Source: Glycine soja (taxonomy: Eukaryota; Streptophyta; Magnoliopsida; Fabales; Fabaceae). Taken from it: a stretch of 64,000 nt of DNA. A program made the position numbers and the translations under genes. The stretch spans positions 6,901,657-6,965,656 of the forward strand of contig NC_041020.1 in assembly GCF_004193775.1 (NCBI RefSeq), in the 5' to 3' direction. Under the pieces are notes generated by a model, which did no database searches, was not told where the DNA came from, and saw only the letters and a program-made list of their open reading frames with translations. Shown here one piece after another: positions 56,452-64,000 of this stretch (positions are counted from its first letter, which is position 1; each line of letters begins with the position of its first letter).

Positions 56452-58175
56452 CTCACTCTTTGTCTTCTTTTCTTCCTCATTTTCTCTTTTTTTTTTTTTT
56501 CATTTTTTTCTTCTTTTTCTTCTTTCTCCTCATCATTTATTTTCTTCTCCCTTATCTGATCTTCTTCTTTTTCTTTTTCTCCTTCATCCTCTAACTCCTG
56601 CTCATCATTATTACTCCTCTCATCTTCCACCATGGTCTCCCTCTTGCTTCTGGTTATGATAACCTTGCATTCTTCCTTGGGATTTTTCTTAGTATTGGCC
56701 CCAAAACCTCCAGAAGAATTCTCAGTTATTTGCTTGGCTAGCTGTCCCACTTGGATCTCCAGGTTCTTTATAGCTGATTCTGTGCTCTTGTGGTTGGACA
56801 TTGAAACTTGCATGAACTGAGCCAAAGTCTCCTCTAGCTTGGTTTTCCTCTCATAAAGGCTAGGCCCTTGATTATGAGTCCTATTGGGTGGTCCTCCCTG
56901 GTCTTTTTTGAATTGATTTCCAGGATGAGACCTCTACTCTTGCCCTTGATTTTGATTAAAATTTGCACCTTGCTGGTAATCTAAAAAACCACCTGCATTG
57001 AATCCTTGTCTGTTTTGATTCCCCATATAATTCACTTCCTTTGCAGCATCATCAAGGGGTATACAACAACCAGATTCATGCGCTCCTCCATATATACTAC
57101 AACCTCCAACCTACATAACAGCTAAATGGGAAGGTTGAGTTGCGTGTAATTGGGTTGGTAGCTTACTAAGTGTCTTTGTCAATGATTCTAGCTGCTTAGC
57201 TAGCAACTTGTTCTGTGCCAACAGTGCATCTTATGAAGAAAACTCTAACATGCTTCTCTTTGTGGGTACATGAGTTCTATCACACATAATAGCATGATCA
57301 CTAGCAGCCATATTCTCTATGAGTTCCATTGCTTCTTCAGGAGTCTTCAATTTAATTATTCCTCCAGCAAAAGCATCTAATAATTGCTTGGACTGCGGTC
57401 TCAAACCATCAATGAAAATGTTCAGCTGAGGCAGCTCGGAGAATCCATGAGTTGGTGTCTTCTGTAGCAAGCTATGGAATCTCTCAAGCGCTTCACTCAG
57501 GGATTCATCTGGAAATTGATGAAATGAAGAAATAGCTGCCTTGCCTTCAGTTGTCTTTGATTCTGGGAAGTACTTCTTCAGAAATTTCTCTACAACCTCT
57601 TCCCAAGTCTTTAAGCTGTTTCCCTTGAAAGAATGCAGCCACCTCTTGGCTTCTCCAGCCAAAGAAAATGAGAACAAGCTAAGTCGCACTGCATCTTTCG
57701 GCACACATGCAATTTTCACTGTGTTGCAGATTTCTATTTATGTAGCTAGGTGTGCGTAAGGGTCTTCATTCGGCAAACCATGAAACAAATTTACTTGAAT
57801 TAGCTGGATCAAGGAATGAGGATATGTGATGTTGTGAGCTTGGACCTCCGGCCATGCAATGCTTGTGAAAAATTGTGGCACGGTAGAGCTAGAATAGTCC
57901 TCAAGAGTCACCCTTCGTGGTTGATCTTCAACCATGATATGTGTTTCAGACGCACCAACTTCGGATTCTCTTAAATCAGGGAATGCTGAAGATGATTCAG
58001 ATGATTGAGCTTCCTCCAAACTTGGTTGTGTTATCCTTTTTTGCAAAGCTTTTCTCCTTCTCTCTGCGTTGTTTCTCCTGCAAGTAGCTTCTATTTCCAA
58101 ATGTAATGAAACTAAATTTCCCGCTGAAGAGTTACCTCGCATACAAGAAGCACTAATAGAGCAACAATTAACCAA
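56452..58175 (-). pseudogene. Element B gag, broken
   Basis: Minus strand: an acidic/basic N-terminus with EIEATCRRNNAERRRKALQK, then LIQLIQVNLFHGLPNEDPYA, a stop at AT*IEIC (57735), LSLFSFSLAGEAKRWLHSF, TWEEVVEKFLKKYFPESKT and DESLSEALERFHSLLQKTP, the retrotransposon gag core, ending with FIDGLRPQSKQLLDAF. A later part has AIKNLEIQVGQLAKQI and a very Glu/Lys-rich spacer. Stops at 57231, 57117 and 56938. It is the Athila/Calypso-type gag and lacks CCHC knuckles, as is usual for that group. Confidence 0.85.
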
Positions 58176-58278
58176 ATCAAGAGAAAAAATAAATCCTAAC
58201 TAACTATTCACAAAATCAATCAAAGAATAAAGAATAAATGTTTACAAACTGAACTACACGATCTAAGTGGAAAGAAAT

Positions 58279-58296
58279 TCCCCGACAGCGGCGCCA
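58279..58296 (-). other. Primer-binding site of element B (tRNA-Asp type)
   Basis: TGGCGCCGCTGTCGGGGA on the minus strand, six bases from the 5' LTR; two mismatches to the usual TGGCGCCGTTGCCGGGGA complement of tRNA-Asp (recalled), the primer of Athila-type elements. Confidence 0.85.
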
Positions 58297-58302
58297 AAAC
58301 CT

Positions 58303-59626
58303 TGTTCGGGTGGTCGGCAAGTGTATCGATTCACACAAGTAGTATATTAAAATGGTAATACCGAGTATCGTATCCATAGGAAATTTGTTTCACTCAGAAA
58401 CTGTACATTCAGTGAGCAAACATTTGTATACGACTAAAAGCGAGATAAATATCAAGTTGAGTTTTTGTTCTAAAATCTAGTTAAATACAAACTAAATATC
58501 CAAAGTTTGAGAAGTAAAAAAATAGTCAAGTAAAAAGGGTTTGGTCGTTCTACTAAATTTTCCTTGATGGTGTTATGTATTTTTCTCTATTTAATGTTAT
58601 CCTAGTGTTCTTATGCTAAGAAATTACCCAAACCAAGATCCCTATAGTAAATGGGCCTAACTTTCTTTAAACCTAGTCCTTGATCCCTCAACAAACTCAG
58701 CCTAAAAGATTCGCATTAAGTCTACAGCATAATATGGACTAGATCACAACACTTCATTCCTAGACATACAGTTTTCTAGCTTGCTCTACCAAGTTCTAAG
58801 GCTTTAAAGCACTTTCCAATGCTAAAAATCCTAACTATACATACAAATGGGTGATCAAGCCACAAGCATGCAAAAATAAGCATAGATAGAAGCAATGAAT
58901 ACAGAAAAATAACATTAAATAGATAGTGAAAGAATATTACATCAAGGGTTCAGCAAAACTTCCTAACCAAGAGGTTTAGCCTTCCATTACGAGAAATGAA
59001 CTCTCAATACAAGGAAGAACAAAGTTTAAGTGGAAGAAAATGGCTAAGAAGGGTTGAGGATGTCTCCTTCAACCTCTAGAACCCTAATCTCACTCCTCTA
59101 ACCTAAACTCTCTTGGTGGCTCAATTTCTATCGCTTCAGCTTTTCCCTTGGCTTTTTTTTTTTTCCGACTCTCTCTTAGTTTCCGCCAACTTCAGTGTTT
59201 TAAAGGCTACTTGGACGTTTCAACTTCTGAAGGCTTGCTTAGCGAGATTGGCTCACTAAGCGCGAGAAGAGACAAACGACTCGCTGGGTGAGCTGGCGGC
59301 GCGCTGAGCGAGCACATCTCAGATTGATCCTCTTTTGAGGTTTCCCAACACGCTAAGCAAGCTATATGCCTCGCTTAGCGGATGTCACTCGCAAAGCGGA
59401 TCTACCTCGCTTAGCGAGACATCAACTACTTGAACCTTCTCTTCTTTTAGCCTGAAATTGAAGTGGTTTCAACATTAATTCACAAAAATAGGAGCATCTA
59501 TTGTATAAAATTAAACTAAACATGAAAATATGTACAATCCCTACAAAATAAACTATAAATTGAAGGTAAAGCACTAATTTTGTGCAAATATTTAATACAA
59601 AACTTAGTCATGAATAATGACTAACA
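58303..59626 (-). repeat. Element B right (5') LTR, 1324 bp
   Basis: TGTTCGGGTGGTCGG ... GACTAACA, with flanking GACGC at 59627-59631. Complete copy. It carries CTTAGCGAG motifs (59238, 59376, 59408). The left LTR differs by a ~190-bp deletion and scattered changes. Confidence 0.88.
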
Positions 59627-61362
59627 GACGCCTAGGAGTACATGACAAGACATATCACACACTGGTAAGTCAGGTTACTCTCACTAGGTAAAATCATAGG
59701 GAGACAAGTCAAGGTCACGCTGTTTTGCGAGAATGCTCCAACCATGTGGGATCGGCACAAGCTTAAAGGAACACTTAAACCGGGTGTATTTACCCGCAAG
59801 GCCTAGATCCAAAGAGTCTATTAGGGTCTCTCCTTCCTGATTCAAATTCAACCCAGAAAACATTTTAGCACACAGACTCTATCTATGAATTATACAAAAC
59901 ACATGACTCCTCAATTGTTCTCAAAATAATTTTTACTCGTCAGACCTCAAAGTAATTAAACTTGTCGAGTTCCTATAGTGGATCCCATCATAATATTCAT
60001 CGTGTATTAACTCGTTATCCTTAAAGGGTCTTACAATTGTGTGATTGTACGGTTCATAGCTCATAACTCAATGCACATCTAAATACATGTGCGATCTCAC
60101 AATTTAACACATACTCAACTTGTCACTTACACAAAATTTATCACACTCCCATAATCCCAAGACAACACATTATCATACCTCATGCATCATATACATGTCA
60201 CAGAGTAATAACATTAATATGTTATGTTCATATGATTAAACACCTTAAACAATTTCACATAATCATATCAAAATCGAATGAATCAAAATCATAGGTCAAA
60301 AATATGAAAACACCAAGAGCACTCAATTTTAACAACCAATTCACATCAGGGCATTAATTGGCCTGTCAAACATAGTAATCTCATAATTATAATCATAAAG
60401 GCATAATTACGATATAGTAAACATCCCAATTTGATCCTCTAAGGATCCCTACGCATGTTCATTTTAGCCCTAATTGCGATAAACTCATCCCTTACCTTTA
60501 AGCGGGCTCACATGTGCAGTTCAGCAGTGATCACGGTGTCTCTAGTGGTTCCCTAAGATTTCTCAAGTTTTTCCTCCGGTTGCTCTGCTAGGGTTTCTAA
60601 GCGTTAGAGAGGAGAAGGGATTGAAGCCTCTTCACTGTCTCCGTGCAAGGGATGTTTCTCTCACCAAAGATAGAATGTCAAAAATCTCAATGGTGGGCAT
60701 GTGCAAAAATAAGTTTGGAACCTGGTGCTCAAATTTTACGATGATCCAACGGTTAACGAGTCCGGAGTCATAGTTTTATTGGGACGTGTTTGGGTATATG
60801 TGGAAAAAGAGAGCTTCATGCGAGGGGCATTCCTATCACTATAGATATTTTTCCACAAATCCCAACGGTGGGAATGTGTGAAAATGCTTTCCAAACTTGT
60901 TGTTCAAGTTTTGTGAAAATCCAACGGTTAACGAATCCGGAATCATAGTTTTGCTGGGACATATTCGAGTGTATGTAAGAAAAAGATATGATTTTGAGAA
61001 AGGAAAAAGGGAAAAAGAATTTGAGAGGAACAAAGAGTGTAAAGACTTTAAAACTCACAAACTGACCTAATATGTATTTATTTATAGCTAGACTACTTTC
61101 TGTCTATTATTTACTTTATTTTTTTATTTTATTATTTTATAAAAAGAAACTTTTTTTTTCTTCCTATCAAATGAATAAATAAAACCTCTTTTTTATTTTC
61201 TAAGAACATATATTTATTTTATTTACCTTAAAACCATTATTTTAATTAATAAAACTATTTTTCTTATTTATTTAATGACAAAAATCTCACTATTTTCCTA
61301 AAATTCTGTTTATTTTTAAATAAAATCATTTTAAATTTTTTATGAAAAAATGAGATGTTATT

Positions 61363-61600
61363 GGTGATGTGGCAAAAATAAACCTAGCCGACATCAGCTA
61401 AAAGATTAGCTGACATTGACTAAAAATAGCTCTGATTAATTTTGACTAAAAAAACTATAGTTGATGTTGGTTAAGAATAGCTTTGGCCTATATGGACATA
61501 AAATTCCTAGTCAATGTTGGCCAAAAAATAACTTTCATTGATGTTGGCATTAAAATATCACTAGTTGTGGTCGATCGACAAAACTCTTGTCAAAATTATC
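61363..61600. repeat. Right remainder of the ~27-bp array
   Basis: Units such as AGCCGACATCAGCTAAAA and GTTGATGTTGGTTAAGAATAG continue the A-run orientation seen at 19112-19657 after the 41.7-kb insertion. Confidence 0.7.
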
Positions 61601-63355
61601 AATATTTGTATTTTAATTATTAAATATTTCAAAATTAGATAGTGCTTATTTTTTTTATAAAGTTTAACATTAGAATTTCATCTATTTAAAATATAAAACT
61701 AGAATTTTGTGTATGGAAATTAAATTGTCCTATCCTAACAAAGAATTTAAAATTTAAGATATTTGAATTAATTTATCCAAATAATTCATTTAAAAATGAA
61801 AGAAATTAAAATCAAAACAATTCATGATAAATTTCCTAAAGTTTTAAAATTACTCATGTAAACACAAGGTTAAGGATACTATAGGTAGCATCTACCCTAA
61901 TAATACAATAATACATACAAAGATCTAAAGTTTGCTCATTTAATGAGATGAAAATTTCAGATGTGGATAAGAAACATGCAAATATATTTATTGCCTAATT
62001 AACTGTCAATATATCATTTAAGTTTTAATCTCTTAACTTTTTTAATTTTGTTTTAATCCTTAAATAAAATATTGACAAATCAAGGTCTGAAGGTTTTTTT
62101 TTTCACAACTAGTCTTTGATGTTAAAATGTACTCTTAAATGATGACGTGGGAATTTTTTAGATTACAATGTATTATTTTTTTAATTACTTAATGGGAGTT
62201 CATTTTCTTTCAACTAAAATCTGTCAAAAAAATACTCATGACAGTATTTACTTAATAAAGTCCATTTATGACCGTTAGAAACTAGTGGAAACCACAAATC
62301 AAACTTGCATTAAGTATAAGAAAATACCAGGAATAAATCTAAAACCCAGTGCGACGGTGACACATGTTTCCCGGTGCCGACAGGACAACCTTGTTTCCGA
62401 AATGATTTTCAGTCAAAAAAACAGAATCAAACAAAAATGTCGACAACTCCATAGTCACACAAATATAAAACCAAAACCACTCTCATTACCAATCCCCACC
62501 AGCGTCCACTCCGATGTCCTCACCGGCTCAAAGATTCAGATCTTGTCACTCTCGACATCCACAAACATTGAAATAGTTGTAGATGAAAAATATTCACATA
62601 CTAGCATTTTTGCAACCATAAACATATTATCTTTTTAAACCTGTGACTTTTACCAAAATTTTCTCCAACTCCAACCACCTAGTTTAGATAAGCCAGAAGA
62701 ACATATTTCTTTCAATCGCCGTTCTATTTCTTCTGTACGTAGTTCTAGTCATTTCTACAGTTGTAATTAGGGATTTTTTTAAGGAGGTACACCTTCAATC
62801 ACCTCTTAATTCTCAAACTACACACTTGTTTGAGATATAATTATCAAAGTACACCTCTTTTCCTTCATTCACGGAAGTCGGGTCCCCCACTTTCCTAGCT
62901 GATGCTTTTTTTTATAAATTAAAATATTATTAAAATTAAACATTATATCATAAAAAATTATTTTTAATTGATTTTAATATTATTTATTTATTAAATTATT
63001 TTTTGAACAATTATTTTATAATTTTTTTAGAGAGAAATATACATATTAAAAAAATATAAAAATTGGATAAAATTATAGTATAATTTTTTATTTACATTAT
63101 ATGTAATTTTGTAGTTAAATTTATGTTTTGTTGATTTTTTTGTTATGTTCTTATAATTAAAAAATAATAAAATTAGTTAGTAATATTAACATAAATTAAA
63201 AAAAAAACACCATGAAAAAAAAATTGATACATCTGTCTTATAAAGTAGACAATTTCAAATTGTAGTAACTGAGATGATAGTCGACAATAATGTAACATAT
63301 TAAAAATTACAATTACAACACAAATATGACAAAACTAATGATAATCTGAAACATG
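61601..63355. other. AT-rich stretch; right end of the foldback element, then nothing recognised
   Basis: 61601-61865 is the AT-rich inner part of the foldback right arm, ending in GTAAACAC. From 61866 to 63355 there is AT-rich DNA without a gene; a 117-codon plus frame at 62285-62638 has no family resemblance and no clear promoter. Confidence 0.5.
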
Positions 63356-64000
63356 TTATGCATGATACATGTCTTCTTCTATTTGGATTACTGGTTTATT
63401 AAAAATAGCCAAAATTTCTATTGTGCAGAATCGTTTCCAATAGTTGGATTGTGCTAACACCTTTAGCACGTCTTCGTCATTTTTCAATTCTGTTATCTCA
63501 TATTCAATTAAATTTTTTGAATACTTAGCATGACCTGGTTGTCGAAAGAATAATCGTCTAACCAATCGTGATTCGTGAATTCCATTAGGGGAACCCCTAT
63601 AGGTGCAACTTGCTTGATTAAATCCTTGAGTTTGTCCATGCTACATCCCGAAGGAATGCCAAATCTTATTGGATTAGTTCCAGTAAAGGAGTAACCCAAA
63701 AACTCACATTGACGTGGTATGTTCCACTTCCCCTTGTAAGTAGGTTGAGTATAGCATCCGGTGTTCTAATAATGGTACATAATAATTTTATAGGACCAAC
63801 ACACGTGTATTACTCATTACACATTAACATTGTGTAAACATCATCATCATTTTTCAATTGTAGAGATTGAAAAAAATATTACTGATCTGCATCTATGAAT
63901 GATTGTCGGTAGTAGATTTCATCCACTAATTGATCGTTGGTTAGTTGAAGGGTGTTGTGCATTCTATGCTTGAGTGTATCAAAAGAACACTTGTTAGGAA
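63356..64000 (-). pseudogene. Second, decayed copy of the 275-aa MULE-associated ORF
   Basis: The minus strand matches 10214-11041 segment by segment: LVDEIYYRQS, CVGPIKLLCT..RTPDAIL, GYSFTGTNP, LKDLIKQVAP, VRRLFFRQPGHAKYSK, LKNDEDVLKVLAQSNYWKRF and EILAIFNKPVIQ. Broken by stops near 63890 and 63810, a deletion of about 17 codons (near 63740) and a frameshift near 63595. The N-terminus is beyond the window. It implies another member of this MULE family at the right edge. Confidence 0.8.

Larger units (their letters stand above)
20182..59626 (-). mobile_element. Athila-like Ty3/gypsy retrotransposon B with an extra Transposase_32 ORF
   Basis: LTRs: right (5') 58303-59626 and left (3') 20182-21072 plus 45794-46062, flanked by GGCGC (20177-20181) and GACGC (59627-59631). 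The primer site at 58279-58296 matches tRNA-Asp, the primer typical of Athila/Calypso elements, and a purine tract adjoins the 3' LTR. On the minus strand the order is gag, protease, RT, integrase, about 3.2 kb of non-coding DNA, then an extra ORF of the putative plant transposon (Transposase_32) type. RNase H and the integrase N-terminus are deleted. C is inserted in the 3' LTR, E2 in RT and G in the non-coding region. Without insertions B is about 12 kb. It is dead. Confidence 0.85.
19658..61362 (-). mobile_element. Solo LTR A2, split by element B
   Basis: Pieces 19658-20181 and 59632-61362 total 2255 bp, against 2257 for A1, and the two LTRs align from end to end (shared blocks such as CATGAGGTTCT, GAGTGAGT.ATCACATTCCTA, GGCGCTTAGGAGTACAT). 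It starts TGTGACACCC and ends GAGATGTTATT (the final CA changed to TT). Flanks ACTGA and GGTGA are a poorly preserved duplication. Element B sits at the GGCGC/GACGC site inside it. A minus-strand TATA-like stretch is near 61073-61085. Confidence 0.8.
17850..61865. mobile_element. Foldback-like DNA transposon built of ~27-bp repeats, interrupted by nested retrotransposons
   Basis: The outer ends carry GTGTTTGGATGGAGTAATTT at 17850 and, on the complementary strand, GTGTTTACATGAGTAATTTT ending at 61865, a degenerate terminal inverted repeat followed by AT-rich sequence. Inside is an array of 25-30 bp units of the type TTTTTTGGCCGACATCGGCTAGG. Between 18100 and about 19105 the units read in one direction; from about 19112 to 19657, and again 61363-61600, they read in the opposite direction. 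Inverted arms made of direct sub-repeats are the hallmark of foldback elements. No transposase is present. Without the nested insertions the element is about 2.3 kb. No target duplication could be fixed. Confidence 0.55.

Noticed and set aside
56369..56659. Phe/Ser/Leu-rich plus-strand frame that looks membrane-like
   Set aside because: It is the complement of the Glu/Lys-rich spacer of B's gag.
62285..62638. 117-codon plus-strand frame
   Set aside because: No recognised domain, promoter or second copy in the window.

Overview
The window is plant nuclear DNA and looks like repeat-rich, probably pericentromeric, legume chromatin. Soybean (Glycine) is the best guess, from the plant mobile domain, OTU-MULE and CTTAGCGAG-rich retrotransposon families; this rests on remembered family resemblance, not on a search. 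I found no intact host gene, rRNA, tRNA or CRISPR. Almost every recognisable protein segment belongs to a transposable element, and nearly all carry stops or frameshifts.

Left third (1-16.9 kb). The end of a hAT-like element is at 1-124. A decayed L1-type LINE (about 1640-1947 and 14932-16920) is split by a 12,975-bp Mutator-like element (MULE, 1948-14922) with imperfect terminal inverted repeats and a perfect 9-bp target duplication (AAGAAGTAA). The MULE holds four cargoes: a captured two-exon fragment of a class II KNOX homeobox gene (3941-4250, minus); a broken plant mobile domain (PMD) gene (4445-8782, plus) split by a 2257-bp solo LTR; an unassigned ORF (10214-11041, minus); and a four-exon MULE transposase fused to an OTU cysteine-protease domain (11385-14095, minus). 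A decayed relative of the unassigned ORF runs off the right edge (63356-64000).

Right two thirds (17.8-61.9 kb). This is a nest of transposons, read from the outside in: a foldback-like element made of about 27-bp repeats in inverted halves (17850-61865); inside it solo LTR A2 (19658-61362); inside that an Athila-like Ty3/gypsy element B (20182-59626); inside B's 3' LTR a chromovirus-type Ty3/gypsy element C (21073-45788); inside C's integrase a pol-less Ogre/Tat-like element D (24930-40766); inside D solo LTR E1. B also carries solo LTRs G (50026-51126) and E2 (53242-54944). Insertion duplications mark most junctions (CTACA, CTAAG, GGAGC, TCCTA, GCGAG; GGCGC/GACGC and AATTG/GATTG with one mismatch), so the order of insertion can be read directly.

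The elements do not work together as a pathway. D is the youngest large element (two complete, very similar LTRs) and encodes only a gag and a Transposase_32-like protein, so it must have depended on an autonomous partner. B encodes the same Transposase_32-type domain downstream of pol. The most novel items are the composite MULE with its KNOX capture, the OTU-transposase fusion, the foldback element, the 123/120-bp alternating repeat in D, and several motif arrays inside LTRs.
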